Below are positions 1 to 6,622 of a stretch of 11,078 bases of DNA, piece by piece. Numbering within the stretch: position 1 is the stretch's first letter; every line of letters starts with the position of its first letter. The notes beneath the pieces were generated by a model. It saw nothing but the letters and a program-made list of their open reading frames with translations, was not told where the DNA came from and searched no databases. The stretch lies in NCBI GenBank assembly GCA_018780025.1, contig JADMKH010000018.1:1-11078 (forward strand). The letters run 5' to 3'. The DNA is from Thiobacillus sp. Its GTDB lineage: Bacteria > Pseudomonadota > Gammaproteobacteria > Burkholderiales > Thiobacillaceae. The position numbers and the translations under genes were made by a program.

Positions 1-231
1 ACGCTCAAGCTGTTTCTGGAAAAAGGTCTGGTGCGCGAAGTCATCGTCGACCCCAGCAAGGTGTTCTTCGACCCCAACACCACGCCGCATCACCATATCT
101 ATGAAGTCGACAGCGGCAAGCTGTCCGATATCGATGCCGAGCATATTCAAATCACCGGCCTGCCCCCGTTACCCGACAACATGGTGACCGAAGGCATCGA
201 TCTCATCGTGCGTGTTCGTCGCAAAGCCTGA
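1..231 (+). CDS. Fur-family regulator, Irr-like, C-terminal part (5' end outside window)
   Basis: The frame is open from base 1 to the TGA at 229-231 and gives the last 76 residues of a Fur-superfamily metal-responsive repressor. What remains is the end of the winged-helix DNA-binding domain (KLFLEKGLVREVIVD) and the dimerisation/sensor domain. A His-His-His run sits at about residues 30-32, in PNTTPHHHIYEVDSGKL. Classical Fur has a zinc-binding CxxC just after these histidines; here the equivalent residues are E-V-D-S and no cysteine is visible. The missing CxxC, the HHH run and the closing GIDLIVRVRRK pattern match Irr, the heme/iron response regulator, better than Fur or Zur. In Irr the HHH run is known to take part in heme binding. 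PerR-like is the alternative. The DNA-recognition helix and any N-terminal heme motif lie outside the window. Confidence 0.82.
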   Translation, partial: TLKLFLEKGLVREVIVDPSKVFFDPNTTPHHHIYEVDSGKLSDIDAEHIQITGLPPLPDNMVTEGIDLIVRVRRKA

Positions 232-246
232 TTGCGCCACCCGTCA

Positions 247-555
247 ATGAAGCGGGTTCACATTGCCCCCACCCTGCTCGACGCCCAACTGGCCGTCGAC
301 GCACTCTCCAGCCTGGGCATCGTCACGCATATTTTCAATGTCAATGCCGCCGGCGCGCTGGGCGAGGTGCCGTTCATGCAGGCACAACCCGAAATCTGGG
401 TGGATAACGACACGCAGGAAATATCCGCACGCGAGGCCCTGGCAGGTTTGCGTAACGCCCTTCCACGCGACGAAAAAAAATGCCTGCACTGTGGCGAGCA
501 CAATCCGGGCAATTTCCTGAGTTGCTGGCAATGCGGGCGCGCCTTGCCCGACTGA
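247..555 (+). CDS. DUF2007-like protein with C-terminal zinc ribbon
   Basis: A 102-residue protein. Residues 1-55 (MKRVHIAPTLLDAQLAVDAL, then GALGEVPF and PEIWVDN) fit the DUF2007 'putative signal transducing protein' fold. That is a small ferredoxin-like domain often found with a zinc ribbon. Residues 79-96 carry Cys79-x2-Cys82 and Cys93-x2-Cys96, a clear four-cysteine zinc ribbon. The biochemical role of the family is not established. I chose the ATG at 247 because the DUF2007 pattern begins there. An in-frame TTG at 232, directly after the regulator's stop, would add five residues. Neither start has a clear Shine-Dalgarno sequence. The gene follows the Fur-family gene by 15 bases on the same strand, so co-transcription is likely. 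It ends 12 bases before the convergent hypothetical gene. Confidence 0.75.
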   Translation: MKRVHIAPTLLDAQLAVDALSSLGIVTHIFNVNAAGALGEVPFMQAQPEIWVDNDTQEISAREALAGLRNALPRDEKKCLHCGEHNPGNFLSCWQCGRALPD

Positions 556-567
556 TTCATTACCGGA

Positions 568-936
568 TCAGGGCGATCCTGACGGTTCGTTCAGTGCGTC
601 AAGATGCCTTTGATACTGGCGTGCAAAAACTCGCTCGAGTTCATCGATTGCCTCAACTGCCGGCACGCCGTGAATCAAATGACGCGTCATCTGCGCAGAG
701 GCTTCATGAAAAATCTGGTTGCGTTCCAGCATCGGATAAGTCTGCATCAAACGCTGGATCGCCTTGACCACGTTTTCCTTTTCGGGACGCGGGATCGGCA
801 ACGGTTCGCTGGGCGGCGCTGAAGCAATATCGGCGCCTTCCTTCCCGGCCAGAAACTCGGCATATTCCAGCAGCGCCTGCTGTCGGGTTTCGGACAAGCC
901 CCTGAAAATGGATACCAGGCGCTTGCTGTCGCGCAT
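568..936 (-). CDS. Conserved small hypothetical protein coupled to lysR
   Basis: A 122-residue protein without signal peptide, membrane segment or cysteines, so probably cytoplasmic. Residues 1-35 form a helical N-terminus (LVSIFRGLSETRQQALLEYAEFLAG) that resembles the short helix seen in DUF2281/antitoxin-like proteins; this likeness is weak. A proline-rich linker (about residues 40-50, SEPLPIPRPEK) leads to a second helical region (about 52-115). I do not assign a function. The frame could start at 990, but the ATG at 936 is preferred because it shares its A with the LysR stop codon (TGATG at 938-934). That is a classic translational-coupling overlap, and an AAAGGG sits about 12 bases upstream. 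Proteins of this general pattern next to this LysR type seem familiar from betaproteobacteria, which would make the pair a conserved unit; this is from memory. Confidence 0.72.
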   Translation of the reverse strand: MRDSKRLVSIFRGLSETRQQALLEYAEFLAGKEGADIASAPPSEPLPIPRPEKENVVKAIQRLMQTYPMLERNQIFHEASAQMTRHLIHGVPAVEAIDELERVFARQYQRHLDALNEPSGSP

Positions 937-1880
937 CAGCGAAGGCGCCCTTTGCCTGGGCGTTTCATCGGAATCACGTCGGTGTTGCACTGCTGAAACT
1001 TGTTATCAACAAAAGTGATAAAGGCATCCAGCAATTTGCTGCGGAACTTTTCCGGCGCATACACCATGGTCAGCTCGCGGGTGAGACGGGGAAACAGCGG
1101 CACCGCAACCAGCGTACCGAGCTGGATTTCCTTGTTTACCGTGGACGCCGACATGATGGCCACGCCGAGATTGGCCTCGACCGCGCCCTTGATGGCTTCG
1201 CGGCTACCCAGTTCCATTTCGATATGCAGATCGTCGGGATTGACGCCGTTGTCCTTGAAGAAGTCGTCCACCACCTCGCGCGTTCCCGATCCATGTTCGC
1301 GCGACACATAGGGCTGGTCGGCGATTTCGCGCGCTTTCACGCTGGAGCGCGCGGCCAGCGCATGATTGGGTGCGCAAATCATCACCAGTTCGTCCTCGCA
1401 ACAGGCCAGGGTGGTCAGATTGGGGTTGTGCGAGGGCGCTTCGATCAGGCCGACATCGAGCGAATGGTCGGCCACCTTGGCGGCCACGGTTTCCGAGTTG
1501 GCCACGGTAAGCTGTGCCTGAACCTGCGGGAAGCGCTCCTTGAATTCACCCAGAATGCGCGGCAGCAGATATTCGGCAATCGTGGTTGACGCGCCGATCA
1601 TCAAAGGACCGGTCACCTGGCCCGTCAATTCGCCGACGCGTGCCTCCATCTCGCCGGTCAAGGCCAGAATGCGCTCGGCGTAACCCAGCACCAGATCGCC
1701 CACAGGGGTCATCGAAATCTTGCCGTGGCTGCGCTCGAACAAACGCGTATTGAAATGCTCTTCCAGCTGCTTGACCTGAAAAGTCACCGCAGGCTGAGTC
1801 ATATAGAGGATATCTGCAGCCTTGGTAAAGCTGAGCTGTCTGGCTACGGTGTAGAATACTTGAAGCCTGCGGTCAGCCAT
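936..1880 (-). CDS. LysR-family transcriptional regulator (CbbR/CysB-like branch)
   Basis: A 314-residue LysR-type regulator, a normal length for the family. The winged helix-turn-helix lies at residues 1-60, with SFTKAADILYMTQPAVTFQV as the recognition region. A linker helix follows (61-88), then the two-lobed effector-binding domain (about 90-295). That domain has the GASTTIAEYLLP strand-helix at about 97-108 and REHGSGTR at about 194-201, both typical of the CbbR/CysL-like branch. The inducer cannot be told from sequence. I chose the ATG at 1880 because family proteins begin at M-A-D-R-R-L-Q-V-F and a GGGA lies just upstream. The ATG at 1901 adds seven unconserved residues and lacks a Shine-Dalgarno sequence. 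The gene is divergent from lplT, so it may regulate lplT or itself, and it is overlapped at its stop by the small hypothetical gene. Confidence 0.9.
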   Translation of the reverse strand: MADRRLQVFYTVARQLSFTKAADILYMTQPAVTFQVKQLEEHFNTRLFERSHGKISMTPVGDLVLGYAERILALTGEMEARVGELTGQVTGPLMIGASTTIAEYLLPRILGEFKERFPQVQAQLTVANSETVAAKVADHSLDVGLIEAPSHNPNLTTLACCEDELVMICAPNHALAARSSVKAREIADQPYVSREHGSGTREVVDDFFKDNGVNPDDLHIEMELGSREAIKGAVEANLGVAIMSASTVNKEIQLGTLVAVPLFPRLTRELTMVYAPEKFRSKLLDAFITFVDNKFQQCNTDVIPMKRPGKGRLR

Positions 1881-1912
1881 AAATTCCCGCCCCGGGGTCA
1901 TAAAGACATTTA

Positions 1913-1939
1913 TTCAACCACAAACCTGACCGTGTTGAA
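1913..1939. promoter_or_regulatory. Inverted repeat in lysR-lplT intergenic gap, possible operator
   Basis: TTCAAC at 1913-1918 and its exact reverse complement GTTGAA at 1934-1939 are separated by 15 bases. The site lies 33 bases upstream of the lysR start and about 100 bases upstream of lplT. LysR proteins usually bind interrupted dyads in such divergent gaps, so this is a candidate operator. A 6-bp match can arise by chance, so support is modest. Confidence 0.3.
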
Positions 1940-1958
1940 ACCTTCTCATTACCAACTC

Positions 1959-1964
1959 ATTGTA
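1959..1964 (-). promoter_or_regulatory. Possible -10 box for lysR
   Basis: The minus strand reads TACAAT here, one base from the consensus TATAAT, and would give a leader of roughly 70-75 bases before lysR. No convincing -35 box lies 16-18 bases upstream. The call therefore rests on one hexamer, and a regulator-dependent promoter is the only way it makes sense. Confidence 0.2.
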
Positions 1965-2036
1965 TTCGCGGACCTTTCGACAGCGCCTCGCCGACTATCC
2001 GATGCCACCCCCCGCCAACCCTAGATTGGCCGTTAA

Positions 2037-3254
2037 TTGAACCGCGCGTTTTACACCATTCTGTGGGCTCAGTTCCTATCTGCCTTGGCTGACAATGCCC
2101 TGCTGTTTGCTGCAATTGGGTTGCTGCTGTTTTTCTCGGCGCCTGAGTGGTTTTCCCCCCTGCTGCAAACCGTCTTCGTCGTCGCGTATATCGCACTGGC
2201 GCCTTTGGTCGGACCGTTTGCCGATGCGATCCCCAAGGGACGCGTCATGCTGATTGCCAATACGGTCAAATTCGTCGGCTGCCTCACCATGCTGGCCGGC
2301 CTGCATCCGCTGCTGGCCTATTCCATCGTGGGGGTCGGCGCAGCCATGTATTCCCCTGCAAAGTACGGCATCCTCACCGAACTGCTTCCGCCCGAAAAAC
2401 TGGTCATTGCGAATAGCTGGATGGAGGGCACCACGGTCGCCGCCATCGTGCTTGGCGCAATTATCGGCGGCGCGCTCATCAACCCGCAACTGGCCGAAGG
2501 CATTTTGGTCAGCATGGGGCTGGACAGCCGGCTCATCGCCCCGAAATTCGCCATCGTAGCCATTACCAGCCTGTATCTGGCCGCAGCCTTCGCCAACCTG
2601 TTCATCCCGCGGCTGCCGATCGACCACAAGCTGCCCAACAAATCCCCGCTGTATATCCTTTATGATTTCTGGCACAGCTTCAAACTGTTGTGGCGCGACC
2701 CCCTCGGTCAGGTTTCACTTGCCGTCACGACGTTGTTCTGGGGCGTCGGTGCCACGCTGCGTCTGCTCATCATTGCCTGGGCCGCGCTCAACCTGAAATA
2801 CGGCCTCGACCAAGCCACTCAACTCACCGCTGCGACCGCATTCGGTATCGCCATCGGTTCGATCCTGGCCGGCAAATTTGTTCGTTTGCAAAGTGCAACC
2901 CGTGTGCTGCCCGCAGGCATCATTCTGGGCTTTGTGCCGATAGCGCTGATCTGGGTGCAAAGCCTGTTCCCTGCCCTGCTTTTATTGACCCTGGCGGGCG
3001 CGCTGGCAGGCTTTTTCGTGGTGCCGATGAATGCCCTGCTGCAGCATCGCGGGCATCTGTTGATGGGGGCGGGCCACTCAATTGCCCAGCAAAACTTCAA
3101 CGAAAACATCAGCATTCTGGTATTGACCGGCGCCTATGCCCTGATGGTAAGGGCCGACTGGCATATTCACACCATCATCTGGGTATTCGGTCTGTTTATC
3201 AGCACGGTGATGACGGCCATCTGGCTGCGTCATCGCAATGACGTAGTGCTTTGA
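2037..3254 (+). CDS. lplT: Lysophospholipid transporter LplT (MFS)
   Basis: A 405-residue major facilitator protein with about 12 membrane helices. E. coli LplT is about 397 residues by my recollection. LplT flips lysophospholipids, mainly lysophosphatidylethanolamine, across the inner membrane to the cytoplasmic face, where Aas re-acylates them. Family signatures are clear: AQFLSALADNALLF (residues 11-24), VGVGAAMYSPAKYGIL (about 98-113), GGFFVVP-type AGFFVVPMNALLQ (about 324-336), and GAGHSIAQQNFNEN (344-357). The start is TTG at 2037. A TAA stop lies directly before it in frame, and the resulting N-terminus MNRAFYTI...AQF matches the family. No strong ribosome-binding site is visible. No aas gene lies beside it, so the acyltransferase partner must be elsewhere or replaced. 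It is divergent from the LysR gene. Confidence 0.9.
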   Translation: MNRAFYTILWAQFLSALADNALLFAAIGLLLFFSAPEWFSPLLQTVFVVAYIALAPLVGPFADAIPKGRVMLIANTVKFVGCLTMLAGLHPLLAYSIVGVGAAMYSPAKYGILTELLPPEKLVIANSWMEGTTVAAIVLGAIIGGALINPQLAEGILVSMGLDSRLIAPKFAIVAITSLYLAAAFANLFIPRLPIDHKLPNKSPLYILYDFWHSFKLLWRDPLGQVSLAVTTLFWGVGATLRLLIIAWAALNLKYGLDQATQLTAATAFGIAIGSILAGKFVRLQSATRVLPAGIILGFVPIALIWVQSLFPALLLLTLAGALAGFFVVPMNALLQHRGHLLMGAGHSIAQQNFNENISILVLTGAYALMVRADWHIHTIIWVFGLFISTVMTAIWLRHRNDVVL

Positions 3255-3266
3255 GCTCCGCCTACC

Positions 3267-3280
3267 CCGGCACTTGCCGG
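3267..3280. terminator. Small GC hairpin between convergent genes
   Basis: CCGGC-ACTT-GCCGG forms a perfect 5-bp stem with a 4-base loop, 12 bases after the lplT stop and 8 bases past the stop of the convergent GGDEF-EAL gene. It sits where a bidirectional terminator would be expected. No T-run follows on either strand, so intrinsic termination would be weak. Confidence 0.3.
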
Positions 3281-3288
3281 CACCCGAT

Positions 3289-5556
3289 TTAGCCGGCAGC
3301 GGCCTGGCCGAGGGCAAGGGGGTTTGGCAAGGCGGCAGGACGCCCGATATGGAACCCCTGGGCATGCGAGAAGCCCAGTGCGGTAACCCGGTTCAGCAAG
3401 GCTTCCGACTCAATCCCTTCAGCCACCAGCTTGTAGCCTGCATCCTTGATCAGGCGTGCCAGGTCTTCGACAAAGACGGCCTGGCGACCCGGCACTTCCA
3501 GACTGCGCACCATGGAGATATCGAATTTCACCAGGTCGACGGGCATGCCTGCCAGATAGCGCAAAGACGAGTAGCCGCTGCCAAAGTCATCGAGAGCAAT
3601 CACAAAGCCCGCCTTACGCAGGCGATTGAGATTGGTCGAGGCCTGGGCAATCTGGGTGATGAGCGAGGTTTCCGTCACTTCCAGCACCAGCTTGATTTTG
3701 GACAACATCGGCGCAAACTGCATCAGCTTCTCGGTGACGCGGGCATTGACAATGCCTGGCCCGGATACGTTAAGCGATACCCCGATGCCTGCAGGAACCA
3801 GACCTGCTTCCAGGTCACGGCGGATCCGTTCCAGCACAGCCAGATCGAACTCACATTCCAGGCCGCGAAACTCGACCACCGGGAAAATACTTGAGGGCAT
3901 AATCAGGCCATGCTCACCCCGAATACGCACCAGGGCTTCGTAGTACTCAATCTGCAGCATGGGCAAAGCCAGCACCGGCTGATAATGCATTTCCAGCCGA
4001 TCCGGATCGGCCATGGCTTCGTAAACTGCGCTCGTTTCAGCATTGGAGACCAGCGACTCCTGGCCTTCACCCATCTCTGGCGTATAAACCGATATCTTGT
4101 TTTGACCAGGACGCTTGGCGTAATACATCGCGATATCAGCCTGGCGATGAAGCAGTTGCAGGTCGTCTTCCTGAGCGCCCGTCAGCATGGAAATACCCAC
4201 ACCGATGCGGACAGGCTCCCGAACCCAATAAACACTGAAGTCGTGACGTAAAACGTGCTCCATGCAGCGTTCTACCACCTGTCTGGCGCGCGCCATGTCT
4301 GCGGAAAGCAATATCGTCGCAAATTCGTCCCCGCCCAGTCGATACAGCCGGTCACCCGATCTCAGGGCGCTCTGCAACGATTCGGCCAGGCCCTGCAACA
4401 CCTGGTCCCCTACCTGGTGTCCATAGGTGTCATTAATGGCCTTGAAGTGATCACAGTCAAACAGCAGAAACGCCACATCCAGCGGTACGCCCGGATGGGT
4501 GCGGTGCATGGCGCGCCAGTCGTCGTCAAAAGCGCGGCGATTGAGCGTGCCCGTCAGGGGATCATGATGCGCCTGGGTCCATAGCTCCTGGTTTTTGTGC
4601 GCCAAGCTCACATGCATGTCGTCAAGCTGCTGCTGGTAATCGTTAAGCGAGTGCCGCACGTTCTCAAGCTCGGTAACGGCCAGCATGCCGCGGTAGGATT
4701 CGCCCAGTAATTCGCCCTTGCCGCGACGCATGGCATCGATATGGCCGGACAAGGATCGCAAAGGCTTGGTAATGACGGAGACGGTTGCCAGATAAGCCAG
4801 AAAAGAAATGGCCGCAATGATGGCTGCGATCTCATAAAACGAACGGCTGATGAGTTTTTCCAGTGCTCGCGTTTCCGGATTGTCGACTGTTTTGAATTGC
4901 AGGGCTGAGACCAGCTTGTCCAGCGGAATGTGCTGCCCTTCAGATGCCTTGATGCTCAGGCTTTTTAAATCCAGATAACGAAATCTGCGAAATCGCGCCA
5001 GCTCCTCCTGCAAATCAAACTTGAGGCCCATGTACCCCAGCAGGTGGACTTGATCGAGACTTTGGTAAAACGGATAAAAATAATAAAGATGGTCGTGCCG
5101 ATCCTGATGCTCCAGAAACGGCTGGGGGTCTTTCACATTGATTTTCAGAGGCATGGTTGCCTCACCCGAATGCGCCGTCGTGAGGTTTTTACCCTCCAGG
5201 TCATACAGATCGACCGCATCGAGCGTTTCGGGTATCACACCCGCAGACAATGCACGGGAATTGCGCCAATAACCGTAATACATGGGGTCTTCGAGTTGCT
5301 GACGCGCTTCGTCCCATGCCATCAACGCTGTTGCTGCGTTCCTGGCGCGCGCATTGAGCAGCGAAATCGCCTCCTCAAGCTCCTGCAGTGCCAGCTTTTC
5401 CTCGGTTTGACCGATTGTTTCCTTGAGGCGTGTCGTATCGTGAAGCACGAAGGCCGCAAGCACGGCCAAGGCGGTCACCATTACGAAAAACAGCACCAAT
5501 GCATAGTGTGCGATGGGCCGCGGAGGAAAACGCGGCTTGAAGGACGGGAACACCAT
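3289..5556 (-). CDS. Membrane c-di-GMP enzyme: CHASE4-like, HAMP, GGDEF, EAL
   Basis: A 755-residue inner-membrane protein that makes and/or breaks c-di-GMP. TM1 is at about 17-37 and TM2 at about 242-262. They enclose a periplasmic domain of some 200 residues whose ALMAWDEARQQLED (77-90) and VDLYDLEGKNLTTA (115-128) fit a CHASE4-type sensor. A HAMP-like segment starts at TKPLRSLS (263-270). The GGDEF domain (about 330-495) has metal-site Asp367, the intact motif GGDEF at 408-412 and an RxxD inhibitory site RSGD at 399-402, so it should be active and product-inhibited. The EAL domain (about 505-745) keeps EAL (540-542), Asn596, Glu626, DDFGSGYS (656-663), Lys677, Glu713 and Gln733. Both activities look possible, and which dominates cannot be told. 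It starts 3 bases after the hydrolase gene, so the two are likely co-transcribed and the sensed ligand may relate to the hydrolase. Confidence 0.93.
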   Translation of the reverse strand: MVFPSFKPRFPPRPIAHYALVLFFVMVTALAVLAAFVLHDTTRLKETIGQTEEKLALQELEEAISLLNARARNAATALMAWDEARQQLEDPMYYGYWRNSRALSAGVIPETLDAVDLYDLEGKNLTTAHSGEATMPLKINVKDPQPFLEHQDRHDHLYYFYPFYQSLDQVHLLGYMGLKFDLQEELARFRRFRYLDLKSLSIKASEGQHIPLDKLVSALQFKTVDNPETRALEKLISRSFYEIAAIIAAISFLAYLATVSVITKPLRSLSGHIDAMRRGKGELLGESYRGMLAVTELENVRHSLNDYQQQLDDMHVSLAHKNQELWTQAHHDPLTGTLNRRAFDDDWRAMHRTHPGVPLDVAFLLFDCDHFKAINDTYGHQVGDQVLQGLAESLQSALRSGDRLYRLGGDEFATILLSADMARARQVVERCMEHVLRHDFSVYWVREPVRIGVGISMLTGAQEDDLQLLHRQADIAMYYAKRPGQNKISVYTPEMGEGQESLVSNAETSAVYEAMADPDRLEMHYQPVLALPMLQIEYYEALVRIRGEHGLIMPSSIFPVVEFRGLECEFDLAVLERIRRDLEAGLVPAGIGVSLNVSGPGIVNARVTEKLMQFAPMLSKIKLVLEVTETSLITQIAQASTNLNRLRKAGFVIALDDFGSGYSSLRYLAGMPVDLVKFDISMVRSLEVPGRQAVFVEDLARLIKDAGYKLVAEGIESEALLNRVTALGFSHAQGFHIGRPAALPNPLALGQAAAG

Positions 5557-5559
5557 GCC

Positions 5560-6465
5560 TCAACGCCTGGGGCTTTTGTCCTGCAACGCCTGCAGCACGG
5601 CATCGTGCAGGTCAAACTCGTATTGGCTGTCAAAAAAATGCGGCGCACCGGGAATGACACGCACGGCGATTTTTCCTGATACCAGCTTGTCTACCCAGTC
5701 TGACCCCATTCGGTCATCCTTGCTCCCCATGATGACCTCCACCGGCACCGATGTCTTCGCCAATGCCTCCAGTATGCTGCCGCGACTGATGGCCAGATAA
5801 GAAAGCAATGCAGCGGGGGGGCTGACATATTTATTGCAGTGGCCGATTTCCGCCTCGACCAGACCCTGGTTGCCTTTTTCCAAACGCGCGCGCATGTCCT
5901 GAGCAAGCAGCGCCCGTTGCTGCGCGCTTTGCTTCCTTTCGACGTCGGTCAGGCTGATCATCAGTACCTGCTTCACGGCAGGCGCTGGATTGCGCCCCAG
6001 ATAGCCAAGCAATTGCAGGTTGCCGTAACTGTGCCCAACCAGAACAATGCGTGAATAGCCTTTCTGCTCAAGCCAGCGAACCCAGAATGCAACTTCAGCC
6101 GTATCCTCATCCAGTGTATGCGTGTGGATGGCCTCGCAAGGCAGGCTCTTGTTGCGCCGGGAAATACCCAAGGTCAGCGTGGGGGCCAGCGTTGTATAGC
6201 CCGCAGTCGAAGCCGCCTCGACCATGCTGGCCACTGTGGGGAAGGCCCGAGTCTGGAGAAAACCATGCAGGATCAACACCGCAGGCTGGTCTTTCTTTCC
6301 TGCCTGGTAATGGGCACCGGCCATTTTCCCCGATGGCAGCCTGGCTTCGACCACACCAGCGTGGCTGACCATAGAGGTCAGCCACAGGCACCCTCCCGCC
6401 AGCAAGGTCAGCAGTACGGGAAGATGCCGGATCATGGTGGTTTCAGGCGGATGGGTTGTTGTCAT
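5560..6465 (-). CDS. Exported alpha/beta hydrolase
   Basis: A 301-residue alpha/beta-hydrolase fold protein. The N-terminus has a hydrophobic stretch (about residues 15-33) ending in SHA-GV, a good signal peptidase I site, so the mature enzyme is probably periplasmic. Catalytic features are ILHGF (65-69, oxyanion region), nucleophile Ser146 in GHSYG, an acid at Asp250/251 in MGSKDDRMG, and His276 in GAPHFF. Cys110 and Cys210 could form a disulfide after export. The substrate is unknown; esterase or lipase-like activity is the general expectation. The start at 6465 is uncertain: Met11 (ATG at 6435) leaves a more standard signal peptide, M-I-R-H then the hydrophobic core. Neither start has a Shine-Dalgarno sequence. 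LLAGGC is a poor lipobox, so I do not call a lipoprotein. The gene leads a two-gene unit with the GGDEF-EAL protein. Confidence 0.85.
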   Translation of the reverse strand: MTTTHPPETTMIRHLPVLLTLLAGGCLWLTSMVSHAGVVEARLPSGKMAGAHYQAGKKDQPAVLILHGFLQTRAFPTVASMVEAASTAGYTTLAPTLTLGISRRNKSLPCEAIHTHTLDEDTAEVAFWVRWLEQKGYSRIVLVGHSYGNLQLLGYLGRNPAPAVKQVLMISLTDVERKQSAQQRALLAQDMRARLEKGNQGLVEAEIGHCNKYVSPPAALLSYLAISRGSILEALAKTSVPVEVIMGSKDDRMGSDWVDKLVSGKIAVRVIPGAPHFFDSQYEFDLHDAVLQALQDKSPRR

Positions 6466-6503
6466 TCTGACTAAGTCAATCGGCAGCGAAAATGAATACT
6501 TGA

Positions 6504-6527
6504 ATTAAAAAATCATCATTTTTTAAT
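6504..6527. repeat. Perfect AT-rich palindrome, 10-bp arms, 4-base loop
   Basis: ATTAAAAAAT (6504-6513) and ATTTTTTAAT (6518-6527) are exact reverse complements around CATC. It is the most AT-rich spot in the window and lies 39 bases before the hydrolase start and about 95 bases past the paraslipin stop. The hairpin followed by AT bases could end transcription of the upstream operon, or the duplex could be a regulator or nucleoid-protein site upstream of the hydrolase. The remaining gap from 6466 to 6622 shows no gene and no convincing full promoter. Confidence 0.6.
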
Positions 6528-6622
6528 AGCGCCATTCGAATCGACTATCCCGGAGCCATATCAATATTCGCACCGGCATGCGTGCTGTTTAATTGATTTC
6601 CCGGCTGTCTGGCTGTTCTCTC

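Noticed and set aside
571..585. TCAGG-GCGAT-CCTGA hairpin between the two convergent genes near 555-568
   Set aside because: The stem is only 5 bp, lies inside the coding end of the small hypothetical gene and has no T-run, so I do not call a terminator.
2076..2675. Minus-strand open frame of 199 codons antisense to lplT
   Set aside because: Highly charged Asp/Gln/Arg/Gly-rich product with no recognisable domain, mirroring the codons of a hydrophobic transporter.
3274..3894. Plus-strand open frame of 206 codons antisense to the EAL domain
   Set aside because: The EAL domain on the minus strand has every catalytic motif in order; the plus frame shows only a His/Gln-rich shadow pattern.
5560..6465. 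Hydrolase as a lipoprotein through LLAGGC
   Set aside because: The residue three before the cysteine is Ala and the one two before is Gly, which is a poor lipobox, and the hydrophobic stretch continues beyond it to a better signal peptidase I site at SHA-GV.
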